Counted from the first letter of the stretch, positions 22,401-37,116 are shown. The stretch: 64,000 nucleotides of DNA from Doris montereyensis (GCA_037039925.1 JAXRKP010001148.1:43501-107500), one strand, 5' to 3'. Numbers and translations are program-made. Notes: generated by a model not told the origin, from the letters alone.

Positions 22401-25400
22401 ATAGTTATACTACCATTACTACAAGTGATAGTGATACTACCATTACTACCAGTGATAGTGATACTACCATTACTACCAGTGATAGTGATACTACCATTAC
22501 TACCAGTGAAAGTGCTACTACTAATACTACAAGTGATATTGATACCATTACCATTACTACTACCAGTGATAGTGATACTATTACTACCAGTGATATTACT
22601 ACCATTCAGTGATAGTGATACTACTATTACTACAAGTCATAGTGATACTACTATTACTACCAGTGATAGTGATACTATCATTACTACTAGTGATAGTGAT
22701 ACTACTATACTACAAGTAATATTACCATTACAAGTGATACTACCATTACTACCAGTGATAGTGATACTACCATTACTACCAGTGATAGTGATACTACCAT
22801 TACTACCAGTGATAGTGATACTACTATTACTACAAGTAATAGTGATACTACCATTACTACCAGTAATAGTGATACTACCATTACTACCAGTAATAGTGAT
22901 ACTAGCATTACTACCAGTGATAGTGATACTACTATTACTACCAGTGATAGTGATACTACTATTACTACCAGTGATAGTGATACTACTATTACTACCAGTG
23001 ATAGTGATACTACTATTACTACCAGTGATAGTGATACTACTATTACTACCAGTGATAGTGATACTACCATTACTACCAGTGATAGTGATACTACTATTAC
23101 TACCAGTGATAGTGATACTACTATTACTACCAGTAATAGTGATACTACTATTACTACCAGTGATAGTGATACTACTATTACTACCAGTGATAGTGATACT
23201 ACTATTACTACCAGTGATAGTGATACTACCATTACTACCAGTGATAGTGATTACTACCAGTGATAGTGTGATTACTACCAGTGATAGTGATACTACTATT
23301 ACTACCAGTGATAGTGATACATTACTACTATTACTACCAGTGATAGTGATACTACGATAGTATGATTACTACCAGTGATAGTGATACTACTATTACTACC
23401 AGTGATAGTGATACTACCATTACTACCAGTGATAGTGATACTACTATTACTACCAGTGATAGTGATAGTAATACTACCAGTACCAGTGCTAATGATACTA
23501 CCAGTGATAGTGATACTACCAGTGATAGTGATACTACCAGTGATAGTTACTACCAGTGATATTGATACTACCAGTCAGTCATAGTGATACCATGATACTA
23601 CCAGTGATAGCGATACTACCAGTGATAGTGATACTACCAGTGATAGTGGTACTACCAGTCATAGTGATACTACCAGTGATAGTGATACTACCAGTGATAG
23701 CGATACTACCAGTGATAGTGATACTACCAGTCATAGTGATACTACCAGTGATCAGTGATAGTGATACTACCATTACTACCAGTGATAGTGATACTACTAT
23801 TACTACCAGTGATAGTGATACTACCATTACTACCAGTGATAGTGATACTACTATTACTACCAGTGATAGTGATACTACCGGTGATAGTGATACTACCAGT
23901 CATAGTGATACTACCAGTGATGGTGATACTAGCAGTCATAGTGATACTACCAGCGATAGTGATACTAGCAGTCTTAGTGATACTACCAGTGATAGTGATA
24001 CTACCAGTCATAGTGATACTACCAGTGATAGTGATACTACCATTACTACCAGTGATAGTGACACTACCAGTCATAGTGATACTACCAGTAATAGTAATAG
24101 TGATACTACAAGTAATAGTGATACTACAAGTAATAGTGATACTACTAGTGATAGTGATACTACCAGTGATAGTGATACTACCAGTAATAGTGATACTACC
24201 AGTAAAAAAATAGTGATACTACCTGTAATAGTAATAGTGATACTACAAGTAATAGTGATACTACAAGTAATAGTGATACTACCAGTGATAGTGACACTAC
24301 CAGTCATAGTGATACTACCAGTCATAGTGATACTACCAGTGATAGTAATAGTGATACTACAAGTGATAGTGATACTACCAGTGATAGTAATAGTGATACT
24401 ACAAGTGATAGTGATACTACCAGTGATAGTAAGAGTGATACTACAAATAATAGTGATACTACCAGTGATAGTAATAGTGATACTACAAGTGATAGTGATA
24501 CTACCAGTGATAGTGATACTACCAGTCATAGTGATACTACCAGTGATAATGATAATAGTGATACTACCAGTCATAGTGATACTACCAGTGATAGTAATGG
24601 TGATACTACAAGTAATAGTGATACTACAAGTGTTAGTGATACTACCAGTGATAGTAATAGTGATACTACCAGTAATAGTGATACTACCAGTGATAGTAAT
24701 AGTGATACTACAAGTGATAGTGATACTACCAGTGATAGTGATACTACCAGTCATAGTGATACTACCAGTGATAGTGAATAGTGTGATACTACAAGTGATA
24801 GTGATACTACCAGTGATAGTAATAGTGATACTACAAGTCATAGTGATACTACCAGTGATAGTAATACCAGTGATGATACTACAAGTGATAGTGATACTAC
24901 CAGTGATAGTGATACTACCAGTGATGTGATACTACCAGTGATAGTGATACTACCAGTGATAGTGATACTACCAGTGATAATATAGTGATACTACCAGTGA
25001 TGCTGATACTACCAGTGATAGTGATACTACCAGTGATAGTGACACTAGCAGTGATAATATTAGCAGTGACAATGATACTACCAGTGATAGTGATACTACC
25101 AGTGATAGTGATACTACAAGTGATAGTGATACTACCAGTGATAGTAATAGTGATACTACAAGTGATAGTGATACTACCAGTGATAGTGATACTAGCAGTG
25201 ACAATGATACTACCAGTGATAGTGATACTACCAGTGATGGTGATACTACCAGTGATAGTAATAGTGATACTACAAGTGATAGTGATACTACCAGTGATAG
25301 TGATACTAGCAGTAATGCTGATACAGTGATAGTGATATTACCAGTGACAATGATACTACCAGTGATAATATTAGTGACAATGATACTACCAGTGATAATG

Positions 25401-28400
25401 ATACTACCAGTGATAATGATACTACCAGTGGTAATGATACTACCAGTGACAATGATACTACCAGTGATAATGATACTACCAGTGATAATGATACTACCAG
25501 TGACAATGATACTACCAGTGATAATATTAGCAGTGATAATGATACTACCAGTGATACTACCAGTGACAATGATACTACCAGTGATAATGATACTACCAGT
25601 GATAGTAAGTGACAACGATACTACCAGTGATAATGATACTACCAGTGATAATGATACTACCAGTGACAATACTACCAGTGACAATGATACTACCAGTGAT
25701 AGTAGTGACAATGATACTACCAGTGATAATGATACAGTGACCAGTGATAGTGATATTAGCAGTGACAATGATACTACCAGTGATAATATTAGCAGTGATA
25801 ATGATACTAGCAGTGATAGTGATACTACCAGTGATAATGATACTACCAGTGATAGTGATAACACCAGTGATAATGATACTAGCAGTGATAGTGATACTAC
25901 CAGTGATAATGATACTACCAGTGATAGTGATACACCAGTGATAATGATACTAGCAGTGATAGTGATACTACCAGTGATAGTGATACTACCAGTGATAATG
26001 ATACTACCAGTGATAATGATAACACCAGTGATAATGATACTACCAGTGATAATGATACTACCAGTGATAATGATACTACCAGTGATAGTGATACTACCAG
26101 TGATAATGATACTACCAGTGATAGTGATACTACCAGTATTGATACTACCAGTGATAGTGATACTACCAGTGATAGTGATACTACCAGTGTTAGTGATATT
26201 ACTAAGTGATGGTGATACTACCAGTGATAGTGATACTACCAGTGATAGTGACTACCAGTGATAGTGATACTACCAGTGATAGTGATACTATCAGTGTTAG
26301 TGATACTACCAGTGATAGTGATACTACCAGTGATAGTGATACTACCAGTGATAGTGATACTACCAGTGATAGTGATACTAGCAGTGATAATGATACTACC
26401 AGTGATAGTGATACTACCAGTGATAGTGATACTAGCAGTGATAATGATACTACCAGTGATAGTGATAACTACCAGTGTTAGTGATACTACCAGTGATAAT
26501 GATACTACCAGTGATAGTGATATTACCAGTGATAGTGATACTACCAGTGATAGTAATGACTACTAGCAGTGATAGTGATACTACCAGTGACCAATGATAC
26601 TACCAGTGATAGTGATACTACCAGTGATAGTGATACTACCAGTGTTAGTGATACTACCAGTGATAGTGATACTAGCAGTGATAGTGATACTACCAGTGAT
26701 AGTGATACTATCAGTGTTAGTGATACTACCAGTGATAGTGATACTATCAGTGTTAGTGATACTACCAGTGATAGTGATACTATCAGTGATAGTGATACTA
26801 GCAGTGATAGTGATACTACCAGTGATAGTGATACTAGCAGTGATAGTGATACTAGCAGTGATAATGATACTAGCAGTGATAATGATACCAGTGATAGTGA
26901 TACTAGCAGTGATAATGATACTAGCAGTGATAATGATACTAGCAGTGATAGTGATACTAGCAGTGATAATGATACTAGCAGTGATAGTGATACTACCAGT
27001 GATAGTGATACTAGCAGTGATAGTGATACTAGCAGTGATAATGATACTAGCAGTGATAGTGATACTACCAGTGATAGTGATACTACCAGTGATAGTGATA
27101 CTACCAGTAATGCTGATACTACCAGTGATAGTGATACTACCAGTGATAGTGACACTACCAGTGATTAGCAGTGACAATGATACTACCAGTGATAGTGATA
27201 CTACCAGTAATAGTGATACTACAAGTGATAGTGATACTACCAGTGATAGTAATAGTGATACTACAAGTGATAGTGATACTACCAGTGATAGTGATACTAG
27301 CATTAATGCTGATACTACCAGTAATAGTGATACTACCAGTGATAGTGATACTACCAGTGATAGTAATAGTGATACTACCAGTGATAGTGATACTACCAGT
27401 GATAGTGATACTAGCAGTAATGCTGATACTACCAGTGATAGTGATATTACCAGTGACAATGATACTACCAGTGATAATATTAGCAGTGACAATGATACTA
27501 CCAGTGATAATGATACTACCAGTGATAATGATACACCAGTGTTAGTGATACTACCAGTGACAATGATACTACCAGTGACAATGATACTACCAGTGATAGT
27601 GATACTACCAGTGATAATGATACTACCAGTGATAATGATTAGCAGTGATAATGATACTACCAGTGATAATGATACTACCAGTGATAATGATACTACCAGT
27701 GATAATGATACTACCAGTGATAATGATACTACCGGTGATAGTGACAGTGACAACGATACTACCAGTGACAATGATACTACCAGTGATAATGATACTACCA
27801 GTGACAATGATACTACCAGTGACAATGACAATGATACTACCAGTGATAATATTAGTGACAATGATACTACCAGTGATAATATTAGCAGTGACAATGATAC
27901 TACCAGTGATAATATTAGCAGTGACAATGATACTACCAGTGATAATATTAGCAGTGATAATGATACTAGCAGTGATAGTGATACTACCAGTGATAATGAT
28001 ACTACCAGTGATAGTGATAACACCAGTGATAATGATACTAGCAGTGATAGTGATACTACCAGTGATAATGATACTACCAGTGATAGTGATAACACCAGTG
28101 ATAATGATACTACCAGTGATAATGATACTACCAGTGATAGTGATACACCAGTGATAATGATACTACCAGTGATAGTGATACTACCAGTGATAGTGATACT
28201 ACCAGTGATAATGATACTACCAGTGATAGTGATAACACCAGTGATAATGATACTACCAGTGATAGTGATACTACCAGTGATAGTGATACTACTATTACTA
28301 CCAGTGATAGTGATACTACCAGTGATAGTAATAGTGTTACTACAAGTGATAGTGATACTACCAGTGATAGTGATACTACCAGTGATAGTGATACTAGCAG

Positions 28401-29420
28401 TAATAGTGATACTACCAGTGATAGTGATACTATCAGTGTTAGTGATACTACCAGTGATAGTGATACTAGCAGTGATAGTGATACTACCAGTGATAGTGAT
28501 ACTACCAGTGATGTGATACTACCAGTGATAGTGATACTACCAGTGATAGTGATACTACCAGTGATAGTGATTAGCAGTGACAATGATACTACCAGTGATA
28601 ATGATACTACCAGTGATAATGATAACTACCAGTGTTAATGATACTACCAGTGACAATGATACTACCAGTGATAATGATACTACCAGTGATAATGATACTA
28701 CCAGTGACAATGATACTACCAGTGATACTACTAGCAGTGATAGTGATACTACCAGATAATGATACTAGTGACAATGATACTACCAGTGATAATGATACTA
28801 CCAGTGATAGTGATACTACCAGTGACAACGTTAGTGATACTACCAGTGATAGTGATACTAGTGACGATGATACCAGTGACAATGATACTACCAGTGACAA
28901 TGATACTACCAGTGATAATATTGATATTAAATGATATACCAGTGATAATATTAGCAGTGATAGTGATACTACCAGTGATAATATTAGCAGTGTTAGTGAT
29001 ACTACCAGTGATAGTATTAGCAGTGATAATGATAGCAGTGATAGTGATACTACCAATGATAATGATACTACCAGTGATAGTGATAACACCATTGATAATG
29101 ATACTAGCAGTGATAGTGATACTACCAGTGATAATGATACTACCAGTGATAGTGATACACCAGTGATAATGATACTAGCAGTGATAATGATACTACCAGT
29201 GATAGTGATACTAGCAGTGATAATGATACTACCAGTGATAATGATACTAGCAGTGATAGTGATACTAGCAGTGATAGTGATACAGCAGTGATAATGATAC
29301 TAGCAGTGATAGTGATACTACCAGTGATAGTGATACTAGCAGTGATAGTGATACTAGCAGTGATGATACTACCAGTGATAGTGATACTACCAGTGATAGT
29401 GATATAGTGATAGATACTAC
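19440..29420 (+). repeat. 10-kb satellite of 9-bp modules (ACCAGTGAT / AGTGATACT / ACCATTACT)
   Basis: Modules of 9 bp combine into 18-bp and 27-bp units. From 19.4 to about 23.5 kb, 27-bp units with ACCATTACT or ACTATTACT dominate. From 23.5 to 25 kb, 18-bp units with ACAAGTAAT or CAGTCATAG variants are common. From 25 to 29.4 kb, AGCAGTGATAATGATACT types dominate. Larger duplications exist inside it (see findings). Because the module is a multiple of three and two of three frames lack stops, frames of up to 640 codons occur on both strands; they encode only T/S/D or V/I/L/P strings. Confidence 0.98.
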
Positions 29421-30010
29421 CAGTGATAGTGATACTTCAGTGATAGTGATACTCAGTGAAGTGATACTCCAGTGATTGAGTGATACTACCAGTGATAGTG
29501 ATGATCAGTGTTGGTGATTTGTTGCAGTGATTCCGGTGATTAGTGATCTTGATAGTGATACTTGCAGTGATAGTTCTAGCAGTGATAGTTCAGTGATAGT
29601 GGGGAGGTCGATGAAAACGTGATGTGTCCAGTGATAGTGAGAGCCATGCTACCAGTGATAGTGCCAACATAAATAGACGTCACTAAGTGTTGTACCACTA
29701 GCACTATATTTGAGCCCAGTGATAGTGATACTACCAGTGGTGTTCCAGTGATAGTGATACTCCAGTGATAGTTTTTACCAGTGATGCCTCACACTACCAG
29801 TGATAGTGATACTATAGTGAGGTATTTACTCATGTTAGTGATACTCCTTAGTGATAAAAATGTACATGTTGATATTACTAGGTGATAGTGATACTATCAG
29901 TTTAGTGATTTATTTATTCAGTGATATGATACTAGCAGTGCTGGATTGCCATAATGATACTAGCAGTAGTTAATGATACCCAGTGATTTGATTTAGCTGA
30001 TAATGATAAA
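29420..30010 (+). repeat. Degenerate edge of the 9-bp-module satellite
   Basis: CAGTGATAGTGATACT words become sparse and are interleaved with unrelated sequence. A 60-70-bp block around 30015-30100 (CCCCTGGTTGATAACT, CTAACACTCAGAGACAG) recurs at 30550-30620, next to the start of the following satellite. Confidence 0.75.
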
Positions 30011-30249
30011 GGTTGATCTCACGCCCCTGGTTGATAACTGATAGTGCCTTGGGTGTTTCATGCTAACATTAACGATACACTAACACTCAGAGACAGTAAC
30101 AACACTCTTGACTCTGATGAGACTTTGACCCTTGTCTGCCTAGTAGTATAATTGGACATACCATATACTCATTCACAATGCCATGATAACATATATTTTA
30201 AAACATTATCATGATTTCTGCCATGATTAGACATGCAGGATTAATCATT

Positions 30250-30460
30250 GTCGTAGATTTCTTTTCCCAAAGGAACAAATACAAGACAAACAAAAAGGAA
30301 TAGACAAATCTTAGGTTGGGCATCACACAGAATCGAACCAGAGACCAGGGTTCCAGTTTGGAACTCACATTCACTAGCCATGAAGAAAAGACAGTGAGTG
30401 GTTTGCTCCAAATCCTTACAATAAATGTACATGTTCTTGCACCCCAAGACAAGAAACATC
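30250..30460 (-). repeat. SINE-C copy
   Basis: CCCAAAGGAACAAATACAAG at the left and, to the right, CACAGAATCGAACCAGAGACC, the reverse of a B-box and its flank, then ACTAGCCATGAAGAAAAGAC. Same arrangement as the copy at 52.36-52.69 kb. Between two satellites. Confidence 0.7.
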
Positions 30461-30599
30461 TTTATTTTTTTATTTTATTTATTCATTACTTTTATGGTGG
30501 TGGAGGGTATCCCTGAATATTTGATTTATCCATTTCCAATGAAGACTCACGCCCCTGGTTGATAACTTTGCCAAGTGTTTCACTAACATTAACGCCTAA

Positions 30600-33500
30600 C
30601 ACTAACACTCAGAGACAGCATCTCCACTGAAGATTCACTGTGAGCACTTTGAAGATTCACTAGAGCATATAATTGGATTCACATAGCATCTCCAATGCCT
30701 CACATGTAACATATATTTCCAAAAGATGTATGAGCCCCTCCAATGAAGACTCACTGTGAGCACCTCCAATGAAGACTCACTGTGGGCACCTCCAATGAAA
30801 ATTCACTGTGAGCACTCCAATGAAGACTCACTGTGAGCACCTCCAGAAAGACTCACCAGACAAGACTCTTGGGAAGACACCTCCAATGAAGACTCATTGT
30901 GAGCCCTCCATGAAGACTCATTGTGAGCACCTCCAATGAAGACTCATTGTGAGCACCTCCAATGAATGTACATGTGGTACAATATCAGTAGAAAGATCTG
31001 ATCCTTTGCCCACCTGGTGAGGGCCTCACTTTGAGCATCTCCAATGAAGACTCATTGTGAGCACCTCCAAGGAAGACTCAGTGTGAGCACAGTGATAGTG
31101 ATACTCCAATGATGAATCACTGTAAGCACCTCCAGTGAGTGAGATTCACTGTGAGCACCTCCAATGAAGATTCACTGTGAGCACCTCCAATGAAGACTCA
31201 CTGATAATGAAGACTCAATGTGAGCACCTCAAATGAAGACTACCTGTGAGTACACTCCAATGAAGACTCATGTGATGATACTACCAATGAAACTACACTG
31301 TGAGCACCTCAATGAAGACTCACTGTGAGCACCTCCAATGAAGACTCAGTGATAGTACCTGATCAAGTGAAGACTCAATGTGAGCACCTCCAATGAAGAC
31401 TCATTGATAGTGATACTCAATGACTCATTGTGAGCACCTCCAATGAAACTCATTGTGAGCACCTCCAATGAAGACTCACTGTGAACACTTCCAAGAAGAC
31501 TCATTGTGAGCACCTCCAATGAAGACTCAAACTGAGCAGTGATCCAATGGAGCATTGATGAGCACCTCCAATGAAGACTCACTGTGAGCACCTCCAATGA
31601 AGACTCATTGTGAGCACCTCCAATGAAGACTCACTGTGAGCACCTCCAATGAAGACTCACTGTGAGCACCTCCAATGAAGACTCATTGTGAGCACTTCCA
31701 ATGAAGACTCAGTGATGTGAGCACCTCCAATGAAGACTCAGCAGTGAGCACCTTCAATGAAGACTCAATGTGAGCACCTCAAATGAAGACTGATGAGTGA
31801 GCACCTGAAGACCAATGAAGACTCAATGTGAGCAGAGTGATTCAATGAAGACTCAATGTGAGCACCTCCAAGGAAAACTCAAGACTGATTATGTGTGAAC
31901 ACTTCCAGTGAAAGACTCACTGTGAGCACCTGCAATGAAGACTCAATGTGAGCACCTCCAAGAAAGATTCACTGTGAGCACTTCCAAGAAAGAGTTCACT
32001 GTGAGCACCTTGAGCCCCCAATGAAAACTACAAAATGTGAGCACCTCCAAGAAGACTCACTGTGAGCACTTTAATTTCTTAAATGAAGTTATCTCATGCC
32101 CCTTGTTGAGCACCTCCAATGAAGACTCACTCAGAGAGCACCTCTCTGAGGAAGACTCTGCCTGTGAGCACCTCACAATGAAGACTCATTTTGATCACTT
32201 CCAATGAAGACTCACTGAAGCCCCAAAGGAACAACTACAAGACAAACAAAAAAGGAAGACTCATTGTGAGCACCTCAGAATGAAGACTCAATGTGAGCAC
32301 CTCCAATGAAGACTGACAATGTGAGCACCTACAGCAATGAAGACTCAATGTGAGCACCTCCAATGAAGACTCATATTTGATCCATCTCCAATGAAGACTC
32401 AATGTGAGCACCTCCAAGTGAAGACTCAGTGTGAGCACCTCCAATGAAGACTCACTGTGAGCATCTCCAATGAAGACTCACTGTGAGCACCTCCAATGAA
32501 GACTCACTGTGAGCACCTCCAATGAAGACTCACTGTGAGCACCTCCAATGAAGACTCACTGTGAGCACCTCCAATGAAGACTCACTGTGAGCACCTCCAA
32601 TGAAGACTCACTGTGAGCACCTCCAATGAAGACTCACTGTGAGCACCTCCAATGAACAATTCACTGTGAGCACCTCCAATGAAGACTCACTGTGAGCACC
32701 TCCAATGAAGACTCACTGTGAGCACCTCCAATGAAGACATTGTGAGCACCTCCAATGAAGAAAACATTGTGAGCACCTCCAATGAAGACTCACTGTGAGC
32801 ACCTCCAATGAAGACTCATTGTGAGCACCTCAATGAAGACCTCATTGTGAGCACCTCCAATGAAATCATGTGAGCACCTCCAATGAAGACTCATTGTGAG
32901 CACCTCCAATGAAGACTCATTGTGAGCACCTCCAATGAAGACTCATTGTGAGCACCTCCAATGAAGACTCATTGTGAGCACCTCCAATGAAGACTCACTG
33001 CGAGCACTCCATGAAGACTCACTGTGAGCACCTCAAATGAAGTTGTGAGCACCTCCAAAAGACTCACTTTAGCACCTCCAATGAAGACTCACTGTGAATA
33101 GGTTACAAATCAAGTACCTTACTGTAGACTCAGAGCACTCTCCAGGTGATTTTTGAAGACTCACGTGGTAATCCAAGAAAGGTGAGCAAATTTTGAGCAC
33201 CTCCAAGAAAGATTCAGTATACACATTGAAGAATTGTGCAGCACCCCCAAAGATCACAGATCACCTTTGAAGACTGGATGTGAGTGTAAGGGGAAAATCA
33301 AAACAAGAAACTCATAGAGAAACTCCGACAGGTTGAATGTGAGCTTATCTGTGGTAAGTTGAAGACTTACTGTGAGCACCACCTCTTATGAAGTTTCATT
33401 TAGCACCACAATCCCAAATAAAAAAATCCTACCGAAAATCCCCAGGAAGTTTCACAGATCACCTTTGAAAATTGGATGTGGCACCTAAAATTAAAATCAA

Positions 33501-34085
33501 AACAGCCAATGAAGACTCACTGTGAACACTTCCAAGAAAGAATGTGAGCAGTGCAATGAAAACTGTGGTCCGTTGAAATTTCACTGTGCACCATATGCTT
33601 ATTGTCACCTCCAATGAAGACTGACATCCACCTACCAATGAACTCAGGGGGTAGGATTTTCATTTTTCCCTGAAGAAACCCTGCACCTCCAGGAAGACTC
33701 ACTGTGAGCAACTGTTGAAGACTCAATGTGAGGCTTGAAGACTGACTGTGAGCTCCTACAATGAAGTTGAGCACTTCAATGAAGACTGACACTGTGAGCA
33801 CCTCCTGGAAGACTGATTTTTCCAGTGAAAATTCAATGTGAGCAATGACAATGAAGACTCAATGTGAGCACCTCGGAGGAAGACTCACTGTGAGCACTTT
33901 CAATGGAGACTGAGGTGAGCACCTCCAATGAAGACTGACTGTGAGCACCTCCAATGAAGAGTGAGCACCTTCAATGAAGAACTGTGAGCACCTCCAATGA
34001 AGACTCAGTGAGCACCTGTGAAAGAACTGTGAGCACCTCCAATGAAGTTTAGTGACCCAATGAAGACTCACTTTGAGCACCCCCA
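30600..34085 (+). repeat. 26-bp satellite (TCCAATGAAGACTCACTGTG core)
   Basis: About 3.5 kb of a 26-bp unit; the core given in the call is followed by AGCACC. Units are nearly identical from 32440 to 32960. Towards both ends they are diverged and interrupted by fragments of other repeats, e.g. 9-bp-module words near 31090 and 31410 and a SINE-C piece at 32222-32250. Confidence 0.97.
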
Positions 34086-34380
34086 GTCAATAAAACTACT
34101 TTGTCGATAGCAAGATCAAAAAGATAACCAACTGGAATCAACAGATGATTTTCATCTAAATGACTAATTAAATATTAAATTTTGGATGTTACTGTAGATA
34201 TATACAAATTTTCAATTGTGCATTTCTATGTAAAAATTATATTCCCCTTTTCAGAGAAACTGTCAGTGTGTAGGGAAAAAAAATAGATTCACATCTCAAG
34301 ATGACGACAGGTTGAATGACAAAGTAAGTTATAGACAGTGTTATCAAGTGAAGGAATACAGGAATGTTTAAAAAGGGTAG
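34086..34380. other. Short spacer between two satellites
   Basis: AT-rich, no gene or repeat recognised. Confidence 0.5.
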
Positions 34381-36085
34381 ATCTAGTCAGACGTCATCTA
34401 CAGTAAATCCCCAGAGATGACAGAATTTGTTGTAGATCTAGTCAGACGTCATTAAACAGTAAATGAGTGACAAAAATGAAGCTAGATCTAGTCAGACATC
34501 ATCATACCATATACTGTAAATGAGTTTGACAAAAACTCAGGTGATCTAGACAGACGTCATCAAACAGTGAATGAGTGACAAAAATGAGTAGATCTTGTCA
34601 GACGTCATCATACAGTAAATGAGTGACAAATGGGACTAGATCTAGTCAGACATCATCATACTCATTTTGTGTGACAAAAAATGAGTGAACACTTTTGGTT
34701 GAGACTGAGTGGCTGAAACCTTGAGTAGATCTAGTCAGACTTCCCCACCATATGTAGTAACGTGATGAAATGAGTGACAAAAGATGAGTAGATCTGAAAG
34801 CAGACGTGGATCATACAGTAAAGTGAGTGACAAAAATGAGCTAGATCTTGTCCCCCCCCATCAATAAAAATGAGTGATAAAAATGATAAGATGTCGAATC
34901 AGATATCATCATACTCATACAGTAAATGACTAATTGTAAAAATACTGTAGATCTAGACAAACTCGTCATCAGACAGTGAATGAGTGACAAAAATGAGTAG
35001 ATCTAGAAAAACGTCATCATACAGTGAATGAGTGACAAAAATGAGTAAATGTATTCAAGATGACATCATACAGTAAATGAGTGACAAAAATGAGTAGATC
35101 TAGTCAGACATCATCACTCATACAGTAAATGAGTGACAAAAATGAGTAGATCTAGACAGACGTCATCATCATACAGTAAAATGAGTGACAAAAATGAGCA
35201 GATCTAGTCAGACATCATCATATCATACAGTAAATGAGTGACAAAAATGAGTAGATCTAGACAGACGTCATCATACAGTGAATGAGTGACAAAAATGAGT
35301 AGATGTAGTCAGACGTCATCATACAGTAAATGAGTGACAAATATGAGTAGATCTAGTCAGACATCATCATACTCATACTGTAAATGAGTGACAAAAATGA
35401 GTAGATCTAGTCAGACATCATCATACTCATACTGTAAATGAGTGACAAAAATGAGTAGATCTAGGCAGACGTCATCATACAGTAAATGAGTGACAAAAAT
35501 GAGTAGATCTTGTCAGACGTCATCATACAGTAAATGAGTGACAAAAATGAGTAGATGTCGTCAGATATCATCATACTCATACAGTAAATGAGTGACAAAA
35601 ATGAGTAGATCTAGACAGACGTCATCATACAGTGAATGAGTGACAAAAATGAGTAGATCTAGAAAGACGTCATCATACAGTGAATGAGTGACAAAAATGA
35701 GTAAATGTATTCAGACGTCATCATACAGTAAATGAGTCACAAAAATGAGTAGATCTAGTCAGACATCATCATACTCATACTGTAAATGAGTGACAAAAAT
35801 GAGTAGATCTAGACAGACATCATCATACAGTGAATGAGTGACAAAAATGAGCAGATCTAGACATACGTCATCATACAGTGAATGAGCGACAAAAATGAGT
35901 AGATCTAGACATACGTCATCATACAGTGAATGAGTGACAAACATGAGTAGATGTAGTCAGATGTCATCATACAGTGAATGAGTGACAAAAATGAGTAGAT
36001 CTAATCAGACGTCATCATACAATACAGTAAATGAGTCACAAAAATGAGTAGATCTAGTCAGACGTCACCATACAGTAAATGCGTC
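34380..36085 (+). repeat. 48-bp satellite (AGTAGATCTAGTCAGACGTC)
   Basis: About 1.7 kb; each unit has AGTAGATCTAGTCAGACGTC, ATCATACAGTAAATGAG and TGACAAAAATG. A longer variant (about 54 bp) carries CATACTCATACAG. Regular between 34980 and 36080, irregular before. Confidence 0.97.
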
Positions 36086-37115
36086 TAGAGCTGTCGCAAG
36101 ATGGGAGTGTATTTAACTACCTGTGCTGCTCTAGCTCATTTCCTCAAGACAAGGGACATAACTCTTCAAAACAAAACAAAAACTCTTTAAAAAAACACAA
36201 TTAAAAAAAAATCATTACACACAAATAATGTACATTACAAATATTTTTAAAATGCCAATTGTATAGACAGATAATTGAACTTTAATTTGTTCAGATACTC
36301 ATAGAAATATGCAATCAAATCAAGCATTGAAAAAAAAAAAAATGAAAAAAAAAGAAAAAAAAGAAAAAAAGGAAATTACTCTACAACTATCCGTTGTGGG
36401 TGATACAAGGGTGTGTGCATCGTGGGCGCTAGTGGGCGATGCGAGGGCAAGAGGGTTAAGATTCTAGAGATCACCAACAGCAAAAAACAACATATATAAA
36501 GATTTACATTACATATAATAATCTCTTGAAATTCTTGAGACTGAGATCAACAAAACGAACAATACAAATAGTAAATGCAAACAGTGCATAATTTCTCTGC
36601 CTGAGACAATTTTGTTTTTTGAGTTACATGTCTTGTATTGACGTCTACCACAACATCGTGTCAGAAGACGATAACGAGCAACAGGAGAGAGGATATCAAG
36701 GAATGGCTGACAGAGGAAAATATTCTTTTCAAACAAATCATCATAAACCAAAACTTCTTTCTCTTGTAAGAAAAAACAAGATACCAAAAAATGTTTGACA
36801 TCGACAAGACTATTTATCAATTCGGATACACCTGCCTTTGACTGCCTCCGTATCATTCGCATCTTTGTTGTTATTGTTGTTTTTACCATCGTCATTATTA
36901 TCACCCTTAGTTCGCTTTGTTATGTGCATTGTGAAGTGTAAAATGATTTATGTGAACCTAACATGAATTGCCTAAAAAGGACAATAAAGATTTATTATTA
37001 ATTAATAGGAGGCCTATTCAAGTTAATGACATTTCAACCTGCATGCATTCAACTTTGACTTTTGTTTTAAATTTAAAGATAATATGATATTGACTATCAT
37101 ATAACAACACTAGTT
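36086..37115. other. Unique-looking intergenic stretch
   Basis: Contains A-rich runs (36330-36372) and an AATAAA at 36983-36988 on the plus strand. A minus-strand open frame of 131 codons (36509-36904) matches no family I recognise. The plus-strand signal could be the 3' end of an old LINE or of an untraced transcript. Confidence 0.4.
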
Positions 37116-37116
37116 T

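Noticed and set aside
19455..29166. Very long open frames (up to 640 codons) on both strands in the 9-bp-module satellite
   Set aside because: Unit length is a multiple of three and two frames per strand lack stop words. Peptides are pure T/S/D or V/I/L/P/S repeats, open on both strands at once.
36509..36904. 131-codon minus-strand open frame
   Set aside because: No recognisable domain, no splice context, and an I/T-rich start derived from low-complexity sequence. Left as unassigned.
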